A DNA stretch of 64,000 nt from Ridgeia piscesae (lineage: Eukaryota > Annelida > Polychaeta > Sabellida > Siboglinidae): assembly GCA_025642075.2 (NCBI GenBank), contig JAODUO010000056.1, positions 694,501-758,500 on the forward strand, in the 5' to 3' direction. Positions 1 through 16,832 of the stretch are shown here, piece by piece; position 1 is the stretch's first letter, and every line of letters begins with the position of its first letter. A program made the position numbers and the translations under genes. Below the pieces are notes generated by a model. The model made no database searches and was not told where the DNA came from. It worked only from the letters and a program-made list of their open reading frames with translations.

Positions 1-1622
1 ACGAGCTGTGCATCGCATTAACATTTCCGTTATTAACTGCGAATGCGAGATCAATGCAGTTTTTGGTGCCTTTACATTAATAGCCTGTGTTTGAATGACA
101 CATGGAGCAGAGCCGCTGCCTTTTAGTTCGGTTGCCGTAGTAATTACAAATAACAAAAAACATGGGGAATATTCTTCAATGTCGGAAGTAAATAAGCGGC
201 CACCTCAAAACATCGTTGTTTAACACGACACAGCAGGGTTGACAGCTGTGACGTCGCTGTTTTGACACCGCCCCTAAGTGCTGACGATCGATATCACGGT
301 TGATAGCACTGATACATATATTATGACATTGCTGCAGTCGTGTCCTGTCCTGTCGCCTCCACGTCACGTCCCCATGTCTCCAATGTACATGCGCAGTCAG
401 GTCGTCTATATGTGTGGTGTGGTGTGGTGTGGTGTGGTGTGGTGTGGTGTGGTGTGGTGTGGTGTGGTGTGCGTGTGCGTGTGCGTGTGCGTGTGCGTGT
501 GCGTGTGCGTGTGCGTGTGTGTCGTCTGTTCAGAATACCGAAGGTCAGATACAGACAGTGTAAAATGAGGTTCGGGTCCCTCGATAGGTCATAGTCTTGG
601 TAGTCTACTAATACACTACCAAGTTGGCTAATAATGATCACATTGCTATACGATTGGCATAGGGGTAGACCTCAGAATCATTGTATCAGTGTCGACTTCG
701 TATAGAGCACGCAAGCCTCGTCTGTCGCCGCGTCTGTCGCCACAACGTCATTATGCTATATTGCCATTTTCATTCATCATCCGGGCGCCAACGACTCGTT
801 CTTTCGCATACGGACGTTACCGCCGCAGCAGAAGCCTCCGTTGGACTTGTTGTAGGTTTTCACCTAACAAAACCTAATCTAGAAGATCGAATCTATTGTG
901 CAGAATAGTTAAGAATTTATAAATTGTTTGCGTATTGCAGACATGTTGACTTTGGATATGTTTACCGACTACGAGGCGGGGACCAGTTGTTTTTAGTCTG
1001 GTTAAGTATCGTTTAAAACTAGCCGAAAACGAGAATCACTTGCGTACCTTACTCCTAGTAACAAATCAATATTGCAGGTGGCGTTTTTTTCCCCAACAAA
1101 TATTAGCCGCGCGCGCGTCGTTCCTGCGATTGCTAAGTTATGCTTTACATACTCATTACATTTTACGTTCCGCACAACTGAATTTAGGTTTATCGATGAG
1201 AATGTTGTGCTCAAAGTACAAACCGCAGGAGGAAATCTTTAACATGCACAATACGCCAACCCGATAATAGTTATATATCTATCTACACTTCCTGTTACAA
1301 CGTCCGTACCGACACTGTTCGTTAACATTCGGCCTAGTAGATATCGACACTGTTCGTAGCCAATCGGCCTAGTAGATATGCTCTCCGCGTTGTCATCGAC
1401 GGCAGCAAAATGGCGGGGTCTCTGGGAAAGAGAATAACTCAAGACTAGCGACCCCTTTATTGTAAATATTCTAATTATCCATCTGTTATTTCTCTCGAGT
1501 ATAGCAAACTGTTTCCAACATACAAGACATGATAATATCAATATATTATATTGTGTAATGTGTTTTAGAAGCTGCGCTAATGACGAAGTTAACCTAAACT
1601 AAGACTTCCGTGTTTATTGCAG
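1..1622. other. Sequence upstream of the visible GT92 exons, no gene found
   Basis: I find no convincing exon here. It is probably intron or upstream DNA of the GT92 gene. It holds the GGTGT/GTGTGC microsatellite and, at 1310-1379, a 35-bp tandem duplication (two copies containing CGGCCTAGTAGATAT). Confidence 0.5.
411..520. repeat. Microsatellites (GGTGT)n then (GTGTGC)n
   Basis: A run of GGTGT units passes directly into GTGTGC units. Reading frames through it are artefacts of the repeat. Confidence 0.9.
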
Positions 1623-6209
<4,587 letters not shown>

Positions 6210-7099
6210 AGTGGACGCTAGTCTGTCTTTAAGAACCAGCGTTGTCGGGTAGTCACGAGTCTGCCCTGAAGCACCGGTGGTGATCAAGTGAACACTCACT
6301 GCTTCTGGTAACTACTGCAAAGGGTAAATCAACTGAAAATGTGTAGATCGGTTGGTTGGCAGATGTGTTAACATTGTCGGTGTTGCACTAGATTATTTAA
6401 ACATGCCTGGAACGGAATGTTTCAAATAGGCGAACAAAGGCAGGATTTCAATAAGATATATGTTACGCAGGACCTTTATTCCCACACTACCATTCTAAGA
6501 TTTAGATGAAAATTGGCTATAGTAATTTAATTTTAGAACGCTGGCACATAAAAAGCGTTTATCGTAACCCTCTTTATCACTTTAACCAACTGTGTATTAG
6601 AAGTGCCCCGTCCTGCAGGTGGTGTGGTTTGTTAAAGCTGACCTCATTTTGGTATGTTTTCGGCCGACTTGTAGGCGAACAATCAGTGATTCCCATTCTT
6701 TGACCAGGTGTCAGGTGTGGCTGCTCTCGGTAATAGTTCTCTTTGATTTTCTGTTTTCCATGTTTACTTTGATGCATATGTACTGCTGCCTCAACCACCC
6801 TCTTTTCCCTCCAGTACGACTCCGTCCCCCCTTTCTTCCTCCATCTTCCGCTCTCGTGTCCACCTCTCTTGTTTCCCTCCATCTCCCACCCTCGTCTCCA
6901 CAACCCTCCTCTCACTCCACCTCCCGCCTTCGTCTCCACCCGCGCAACCCACTGAATACGAAATGCTTGTGATTACGTGTAGTCATTGTCCACCATCTTG
7001 CTTTCCCCAAACCGTCGATAATTGATGTAGTTCTAGTTGTTTCTAGCACTAGGCGGGGGTCTGTTAACTGACTTATGAGGTCTCATTGAACTAGTCAGG

Positions 7100-7366
7100 G
7101 TTTTTTCAGAACATTTACGCTAAACCGGCCTTTCTATGTTGGCACTGAGGGTGGTCACTGCCAGGGTGCTTGTCGTCCTTAGTGGTTCTTTTATGTCTCA
7201 AATTAAGACGGGACAGACATTACCGTGATTCTCTTATTCACGATACACTGTCCCTAATATTGAGAACCAGATTTTAACCCAAAAATGCCATGCCTGCCGT
7301 CACGGGGTATTGAACCCTGGTCGCCGGCGTGCCAGGCAGATGGGCTAAACACTACACTATCCGCGC
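7100..7366 (-). mobile_element. tRNA-derived SINE
   Basis: On the minus strand a tRNA-like head runs from about 7366 to 7290. It has an A box in TAGTGTAGTGTTTAGC (7344-7359) and a B box GGTTCAATACC (7306-7316), the pol III internal promoter pair. The anticodon stem does not pair properly, and a non-tRNA body follows to about 7100. This fits a SINE, not a working tRNA gene. The family is not identified and the 3' end is approximate. Confidence 0.7.
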
Positions 7367-9959
7367 CTCTGTTCGGGTATCGCCAATTTTCGCTGCTGCA
7401 CATGTGCGAACATGGAAGAGTGGAGAGAATTTCGTTCAAAGTGTAAATTGAAGAATGTATTGCAAAACATATGGTTGGACTGCCGATTTAGTTATGTAAT
7501 ATGAAAAACGCGATCGTTGCATGTGGATGCTACGCGTAACGTGGTTGAAATAATGTGACGGCACAATCAATATACGTAACAATGGAGAAAGCAATATGGC
7601 CGCCGTGTTTCACGTCAAATAGACATTATAGCATTACTCTTCCTATCCAGTTATATATAGGCCAGTGGCCCAACCACGTCAAGTCTCCCTGTTTATAGCG
7701 CCGTTCCACGTGTGCCGTGACTATTCGCGTGTCGACGATTATGTCGTGGCGCTGTTTCCGTTAATCTGGCAAGCAAACAAACATCTTCGGATGGCGCGGC
7801 AGCACGCCAAAAAATCGCCGCCTTACAGTCTCGCTTGAAAACTAGCATATTTTGCCTAGTTTTCACAAACTGTTATGGCGGTGTTATAGCACGGCGTTTA
7901 GCATTGACACGGTCATATTTGCCGTTGTTACATCGCAATGCAAGTACAATCATGGACCGTGGACATGGGATACTCGTACCAAAACATATGGACTGTGTAA
8001 GTAAACAGGTCGCGTTAAAACAAATCGTTGTTCAAAACAATGATCATTTAGCATTAAGATATTAGTGTTTAAAATGCCATCCTGTGATGTTTTCTCGCAT
8101 ATCATCTTCAGTGCCTTAAAGGTGTCGCGTAATGAGTCACTTCTGGCGACGGGAGGAGAGCAGGGAATTAGCGGTGTGCTAGTGAAACAAACCTACAATG
8201 TGCAGGCGCATGGTATTTTCATGATAATGCAGTCATTGTATTCTGTTGTTTGTAATGTTATAGTATTCGGTTGTATGTTTTATTATTGCATTCTGCTATT
8301 TGTGATGTTATTGTATTAAGTTATATTTTTTATGAATTTGGTGTCAGTTCATAAAGAAAGTTACACCGGAAGGCGCTGCTTTTGCAACTAATGTAAAATC
8401 TAAATATGCAGCTGATGTTCAATCGAATTTACACGATTTCGCAAGCTGCTATTTTAAGGAACATTCTCTGACACATGAATAAGGAAGTCTATAATGGTCT
8501 TCTAGAAGATTCACACGTGTACTCCATATCGTGTAAATAACTGATGTTGTGTTTTATTGGACTGTTACTGTTGGTTTGTAAAACTGTTCAGCGTTTTCTT
8601 GTTTGTTCATGAAATTGCACATCGTGTATATGCAATTAAAATGTTCTTCTTCTTGTCATGTATGCCCTCAATCGATTGGCTGATTATTCTGTCATGAAAT
8701 AGTTAATGAATGAATTATTAATTCATTTAGTATAGTGCCATTCTCATTGTTAGTTGTTATTATAATGGTGTCCTTTGTTTTAAGAGATGTTACAACCGAT
8801 CATCCATGTCAAGATTTGTTAGTAGTTCTTCTATTAAAACTCATTGCCACATGATACGAAATATATATATTTATAAGCATATATACAGTGTTTGAAGGGA
8901 AAATCGGGTGGTGGTAAAAGTGTAATGTTTACACACTAGAATCAAAACGTAATAATTACTTACATGTTCAATGTAGGTATTGTGATTGTGACACCGTTTA
9001 ATACATATTAAAATACCAGAATTCAGTTATATTTCTCTGGTAACATTTTGTGAAGATGATACTTTTTATATACTTAAATGCAAGTATATATATTATTAAT
9101 GTCTTTACTCAGTGAATCGTACTCCACTGAACACAGAGATACATCGATCTAAATCGTCTCCTGCTCTCAGCGAGTACCTAATTTTCTGCCTAACAAACAT
9201 ACACCGATGTTTGATTTAGAAGCAGCTGGATTAGATTGCACATAAATCGAGCCGTTTTCAGTTGTATAATATCTATGAATTTCAAGACATGTCGTGTGAT
9301 CCAAACTTAGCACCATACGTAATGTCGATAATTCCTTTTTGCAGTAAAAAATACCATAACTAGTTGTCGTATATGTATCACGCCATACAGTATGTTAATT
9401 AAGAAAAACACAGTAGGTAATACTGTGCATACATGCAATTGCTGTCATGAAGCTGACTTAACCTGTAGAATTGAACATTCCAATTAAGTAAAGTCATCAA
9501 TATATTTTACAGTTCTTACTCTTTCAGTGTTAATAAACATTAGTCATCCATAATGAGCATATGATTTCCAAATAGTATGTGATTGATTTTAGATGTGTTT
9601 ACTGTTAACTTATTTACTGGAAACAAAGGCAGTCATTGGAATACTGCATAAGACGTCGACGTTGTCTTACACCGTGACTAGGTTTTTTCTCGGGAACTTC
9701 CACGTCAGTTAGATATCGCGGCATATCTATTTGAACGGTCCAGCATGATAAAATACGTAAGGAAATCCGTGGATTCGTGGAATTTTAAACCGATCAACTC
9801 GCTCAACACAGCAGAAGACTAAACTAGAGGTAAGAAGGTGTTTCAAAGGCTGTATGAGGTGAGTTGATATATACATGTACGTATAGTAACAACTACTAAG
9901 GGGCCGCTTCTCCCGCTGAAGTGAACTAGGACGAAGCCACCAACTTGGATTGGATACCC

Positions 9960-10109
<150 letters not shown>

Positions 10110-10547
10110 GTATATTTACCCAAAGCAAATATTAGATTCTGTTCGTCAGATGAGATCAATGCAATCCCAAAACCGAGCTGAAACAACTTCATTTACAATT
10201 CGTCAGGTATAGCCGCAGAAAGGGACATATACTGCCGTGTTATCTGATATGCCTAGGGAATCCAGAAAAGGTGGATGGTCCAGAGAAAGTGGGAGCACAA
10301 ACAGTGTAACGTCGAATGGCGGCGGGTGTAGCCCATGAAGACCTAGGTGGGGGCACGTAATCGGGTTCATTCAGAAAATGCTATAAAAAAAGACAAGCGA
10401 GCGAAAAGTACAACTCAAAATACGTCCGAAACATTTAATTCTACGGTCGTTAGCACCCTCACATTTTGTCCAATCCACGACGACCATAGCATAGCATGAA
10501 TGCTTGCAGTTTCTGTTTTTCTAGAATCCAGCTAACTGTCCTGGTAA

Positions 10548-10551
<4 letters not shown>

Positions 10552-10620
<69 letters not shown>
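10552..10620. repeat. (TA)n microsatellite
   Basis: About 69 bp of uninterrupted TA. It directly precedes a segment (10625-10960) whose ordered look (a GTTCGTCCTTCACTAGCGAAG start) suggests a mobile-element fragment of unknown family. Confidence 0.9.
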
Positions 10621-10625
<5 letters not shown>

Positions 10626-11259
10626 TGTGTGTGTTCGTCCTTCACTAGCGAAGATGACCAACTTTGTCAGTATAAATCATCCTGGCTGCGTCTGTGTGGG
10701 CTCTGATGTGGCTCTAATGACGCCTGACCTTGCCCGAAAATGTCTAGAACAGTTGGCACGAGACAACGCTGCTGGCAGAGCTGATGCAGTTCAAACGCTG
10801 TTGGTCCATGGTTTGCGCACTGACCCTTGCTGTTGGCTGTCTCGACGCCGTGCTTCGCCTAGGTAGTGACTCCCTCTGAGACTGCGGAGCGCCAAGGGGG
10901 TTTATCCTAGCGAGGGTCTCCCTTGAACTGGGTCGGTGTCAAAGTCCTTCATAGAGACTTTAAAGTTATCTTCAAAGGGACACTCAGTCAGTGAGAGATT
11001 CATAGTGTTAAATTACATACGCATTTGTTGTGCATAGTAAGCGTGCATAATTGTCGTTAAAAACCGTTAGCTGTAGTTTAATTGTACACAAAACAAGGCA
11101 TGCGTACTTGAACTTGCAGCACTGCCATTTTGGCGCACATGACCATTTTGGCGCAAATGAGGTATCTATGCGCGTGCACGTTCGAACCTCCTATGTATGT
11201 TCCAATGTTATTCTTAATGCACACAGAGATAACGGTCTTCTCATCTCTCCCCGCCTTCT

Positions 11260-13300
11260 CTCTGTGTGGTGTGGTGGGTTTTGCAGAGTCTGTTCCATTT
11301 CTTCCTGTCCTGAGCCCAATGTTCCTTAATATTCGATGTCATTAAATCTGTCCTCACTGTGTCCTGCATCTCAACTCCCCGTTGCTCGTTGCTCATCTAT
11401 CTTCATCTCCATGGCGGCTCCTGTGTTTTCCTTTTCTTCTCTTCACGTGATCAACTACTCTGGCCTTATTCTCCTCATGATGACAAAAATGCTCTCCACA
11501 TCGGCTTCTTCCAAAGTGTCCTCATTTTTTCGGTGTTCCTGCAGGCTTACACATCATCCTCTCCGTTGGTGCCAATCGTCTTTCATCCATTGGCCACGTT
11601 TCACATCCATATAGAGGTGTCAGCCTAACCACAGTTGTTGCATGTTCTTATCACGTATCACTCCAGATAGTCCCATCTATCCAGACCACCCTTAGGAACT
11701 CGGCACCAAACTTCCTTACCTGCAACTCCCTCCATGTCTATGACTGAAACAAGGTACGTAAAAGTTTGTACAGTCTATGTATTCACGAGATCCATCGCAT
11801 CCATACTGTTTCATCTTCACCAGGTCACCTGCGAATAACATGGCGCAGGATGTCCGATCTGTTTTACATTATCATATGTAATCACGCCCAAGTTGATGAT
11901 AAAAAGTGAAGGACTAAGGGCCGACCCCTGGTGTAGAATAATTTCAATCTTGATTTCTTCTGTCTTTTCAGCATTTGGCATGATGCTTGCCGTACACCCT
12001 TCATGCAACTATTTTCTTATGTTAATGCTGGTAAACCTTTTATGAACCCGCTCTTGAAGCAGAACAACGGGTGCTCTGTCAAGTTTCTCGGTTGGAATTA
12101 TTAATTTTCTCCATTTCTCTCAACCTTCTGTCTTGCTTCCGAGCATCGCTAAGAAATGTAGTCCCCCTGAGATGTTACAATTAAAATCGTATCCTTTCTG
12201 TTTGTAGATTAATATAACCGCGGTTTTTCTCCAATCAGCTGGGGTGCCATTTATTAAGCACTTTTACCATCCATTTTTCTCCTTCTTGTCCGAGCGCCTT
12301 CACTATCTCCATCGGTAGTTCATCTGGTCCACACACCTTGTTCTTTTTCATATTTTCCCATCTGTGTATGCACCTCTTCGGTTTTGATTTCTTCAAGTGG
12401 TGTCTGTATATACATCTCTTAGTCTTGTATGAGTAAAGTCACATATTTATCTCTGACAAAGGTCCCTTCCAATATCTGCTGATCTGATATTCTTGGTGTT
12501 AATCAGCCGGTATATTTGTTGTTGTCCCTCCTTCCCCTTCAGCTCCTCTGCCTGCTTGCTCTGCCCGCTTAGTAGGCCTATACCCCCGGATCTTCTTCGT
12601 CTATTTATTTATGTCACTTTCTTTTATCTGCTACCGCCTCCTGCACTTTCTCATCCAAACACTACGATTCCTTCTCAGTATATATGATTGTTTCAGGCAT
12701 TCTTTTTGCAAGCTGCATTATCTTTGGATACATGTCTGTCCATGTTGTGGAGGTAGATTATGTGTGCATTTGTTAACTCTTGGGGGATACGTTTCTAAGC
12801 CCACATTCCACAAAAGAGCTCTCATCAGTTTCTTAACCAGACAAGGGCTATAGAATCACCTTTCACGTTGTCTTGCCTTATCAAAATGTAGCCAATCACT
12901 GTATTAATTCCTCCAATGCTATATGCCATCTTCTGAAAGAGTGTATTTACCATAGTCATGTGAAACGCCTCTGCCCGATGTAATAGTCACTCTCCATCCT
13001 CATTTATATCTCCCGCAGAGAGCCATCTTTCAAACCCCATCCTATTATCTCCAATTTGGCCATTTATGTTCCTAGTTGGTATTCCTATAAGAAATGTGTC
13101 CAGCTGGTTCCAGAATGCTTCTTTAACCATGTCTTAACACCCCACTAGTGGAGCATATGCTATCACTATATTCCACACGACCTCTGGCAACTTCGCGACT
13201 CTTTCCAAACAACGTTATGATGTTCAACGTTGCTACTTTCACTGTTTGTTTACTCCTTCGCATATTTTTCGTAGACCCGAGATGGTTGCTCTGCGCGTCG
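11260..13300 (-). mobile_element. Decayed RTE-like LINE (endonuclease + reverse transcriptase)
   Basis: Read on the minus strand, frames broken by stops and frameshifts still show LINE order. About 13290-13150 has KVATLNIITLFGKSREVA, like the start of the endonuclease of elements often annotated 'craniofacial development protein 2-like'. About 11930 has LHQGSALSPSLF, the RT motif before the active site. 11824-11835 has F-A-G-D where F-A-D-D is expected. About 11610-11570 has LYGCETWPMDERRL, from the region after RT. The element is dead: the catalytic Asp pair is lost and the frame is interrupted many times. Ends are approximate. Confidence 0.8.
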
Positions 13301-14343
13301 CTTACATGGAACCCCCTCGCTCTAGATTCATAGAATATTTCGACTCTGCATGACACTGTTGTGGCAGAGTTTTATCGGCATTCCTTACGCCAACCCTCCT
13401 CCTTTTCCGGGCTTTGGACCGGCAGTTGAGTATGTTGGCCTACACATCCCCAAGTGGAATTAATAATGTTGATAATGAACTGCAATACCACGTCTCCTGG
13501 TGCAAATATTACTGAATACATTTGACACTTTGCCAACTTAAAGAGGTAGTTCATATAAATTAATGTTACGGCTACATAGACCCAGAGCAATTACCCTGTT
13601 CGAAGAGTATCTTGGATAAAAACGCGTTCATCTACATAGCGCGAAATTCAATTTAACCAGAAAATAACCAGAATAAAAGGTAATAAGGTAAGTTCTTATG
13701 TGTTCAGAGGCTAGGGTAGACATGATCTAATTCACCGAGGGTTTGAGACTCGTCGACTCCCTCACTATAAGCCCATAGCTGGGGATTGGAATGGTGAAGG
13801 TCGGGACTTGTCCACATACTGCTGGGCCTTGTACATAACACCTGCACCGATATCCGTGGCACATTCGCATGAGCCCGCAGTGTGCATGTCCAGTACCCGT
13901 AGAGCATCACTAGGAGGTTATTATAGAGTTTATAGTCTATGGAGAGGCTATATACCAGCAGTGGAGACTTGCGCATTCGGCTCCCTTTTAGCTCCAATAA
14001 CCTAGCTGGCGTCTGTAGCTGAAAGCGACAGTATGAACTTGTTATATGAAGCAACAACTGTGCACTAGCCGTATATTACTATAGTCTATACTTCGCAGAG
14101 TACGCTAGCAATATCAAAGAAAATATACATCATAATAGACCTGTGCGTACACACATCAAAATTAATATTATTACATCACATATTATTACAACTGATTCAG
14201 CATAATTACCAGTCCGACGGTTCACATCAGCTACAATTGTCGCAAACTCAAATCGCTGTGAACTGGATGGTTTGGCGGACTTCGCCTAGAAAGAGAAGAC
14301 GTGCGACAAACAGTGTCGCCTCATTATGGAGTCTGATTATTCG

Positions 14344-14392
14344 TGTGGCGCCACCCGGTGAGCTTGAGATTCAAATGTGGCGCCACCTAGAG
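14344..14392 (+). promoter_or_regulatory. Pair of CTCF-like motifs upstream of the phosphatase
   Basis: TGTGGCGCCACCC (14344-14356) and TGTGGCGCCACCTAGAG (14376-14392) lie about 230-275 bp before the phosphatase start codon. Each core is a GGCGCC palindrome. Assignment rests on motif resemblance. Confidence 0.35.
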
Positions 14393-14618
14393 TATACTTA
14401 TATAATTTCCCAGTTTCCCTTGCGGCAAACGAAAACTTTATCAACACCACGACCCTGTACAGGGCGTTTTGGCTGCCGATTTGTTTACCTCAAAAATGCA
14501 CATTGCAGATCAGTTATTTACAAAACACATAAATGTAGCAGTGATGCGTGTGTGACATGGACTAAATGCTTATATAAGCCGAACGGTCTAACCGGCGCGA
14601 GCCGTAAGAATCGGAAGG

Positions 14619-16799
14619 ATGGGGAATGGGATGGACAAAGTTAGTAAGAGAGCTTGTTTGTTTATCTTTCTTACAGGTTCTTACAGGTCCTAGCCTAGGC
14701 ATTCCTGCCTCTTGTGTCAGCGCTCTCTCTCTTTCTCTCTCTCTCTCTCTTAGCTTCTGTTTAGACTGTGCGCATGCATCAGATTTTGACACAATCAATG
14801 GTGCACTGTAATCGGTTTTTATAGGGTGGTTTTCCCATAATTTATCTATTATTTGCGTCAAATGAATGAACTGATATGGCGTCAATCACGTGACATAAGC
14901 AGACTACGGGAGACTGCATGTTCCATACGTCAGTGCATGTATTAATAATGTTTTGGTAATCTTCTAGTTAACTGGCCCAAATTATTTGGGCCTTTTCAAA
15001 ACGGTTTTACTACCTTTTATATGTATATATTTGGAATGTCATGCAATGCATCACTTTTGGTCGGAATGCCCCAGTGATTTTACTATTGTCAAAACATGTT
15101 AAAACATTACATTTTATTATTGTCAAACTTATATATATATAATACGATAATAGACATTACAACATTACATAATTAAATGTATAATGAATAAAAAAATTAC
15201 GTTTTGTTGATTATTGAAAGTATAACTGAATTTATATTTTATCTCCGTATATTTCTCCGTATAATATGTTTCATCTTCGTGCGATTGTCAAACCTATCAT
15301 GAAAATTATTATCAAATAGTAATTATCAGTCACATAGCAACAGCCTAAAAGGTATCCTGCTCATGCGTCATGGTTACATGTTTATGCATGACCTAAGTAC
15401 ATTTCACAAGTATGCAAATCATGTTTCTATCATTCACTTCTAAATAACATTGTACAAAAAGATTTATCTAAACTCTAACGTGTACATAACTGTTTAGCAC
15501 GCGTGGCGCTTAAAGCCCCCGTTTCTCACAGTTACATAGGCTTCCAGTTGTGTACCGAATTAAATTTAAATTGGCTACTGTTACATACAGTACTGACACG
15601 CTGATCTACTAATAACTAGCACTTGGACTTGGTTTCCGAGACGTCCCAGCCTTTGTTAAAACCTATGAAGAATTTGTTGCAGTATGGAGTTTAATGGAGT
15701 ATGGCATGATTTGTTTTGTGCCGACATCAGTGATCAATCGCATTTAACTGCTGCTAGTCGTGGCTTCACACAACAGCACTTCTGTAGGACCGATACTTTG
15801 GCAAATTGCAATCGAGGTTCATAGATACTTCTTGTTTGGAAATTTTCCAACTTCAAATTCTTATTTATCATGTTATAGTTGCTGTTTTTACTGTGTTCTT
15901 GTGATGTTGAGATGTCATTCAATAATAACATATTTTTCAAAGTTCCATGATTGTGGTTAACATGCATATGACTGCATATGGTTTTTATTATTACATTTAT
16001 ATTCCTTTTTATATAATTTATTATAGTTATATATTTTACATTATGTTATCATTTTTTGTATTAATATACCTATTGTTCAGATCAGTGTTATATAATTTAA
16101 GTTAAGAAGCGCTGAAAGAACTGTGATCCTAGTATGAACAGGCGGACAGGATGTCAACGTCTGAATATCTGCGTCGATGCAGCGACCTCATGGACATCTC
16201 TGAAGATTGATGATTGTCTGCATATAATGTATGTGTGATGCATATCATGTACTTGATGATTGTCTGTGTATCATGGGCCCAAAATTCTACCTTTTTCCGA
16301 CTTTATCCCAACCACTTCTAATCCCCGTAATCGAAACACTGCGATGGAACGAAAAAATTAAACATAACCGGAGCAGTGTGAACGTTACAGGCTGCTTTCT
16401 CCCTCTTTCTTTTCATCTGTCACCCACTAACACCATTTCTATATATCACTAATTGTATATACAAGTATGTTGATTTAATAAAAAATACTTTTTAAATCAC
16501 TTTTGTTTTCAACTGTGCAGCAGTATCCAGCAAAGTTGTTAGATTTACATATTACTGAACGAGCGAATTAATATATGTATATATATATATAGATATTATA
16601 TATATATATATATATATATTGCCGCATGAAACAAATACAACTCGAACGCATTCAATAATCTAACAAAAAAGATGTTAGTATTATATAAAATATGTTTTAT
16701 ATATATACATATATACATATATATATTGCTGCACGAAACAAGTACAACTGGAACGCATTCAATAATCTAAAAAAAAGATTGAGTGTTATATAAAATATG

Positions 16800-16832
<33 letters not shown>

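Noticed and set aside
681..908. Possible N-terminal exon of the GT92 gene
   Set aside because: No transmembrane segment, no donor in the required phase and no family match.
7288..7366. Functional tRNA gene
   Set aside because: A and B boxes are present but the anticodon stem does not pair and a SINE body follows.
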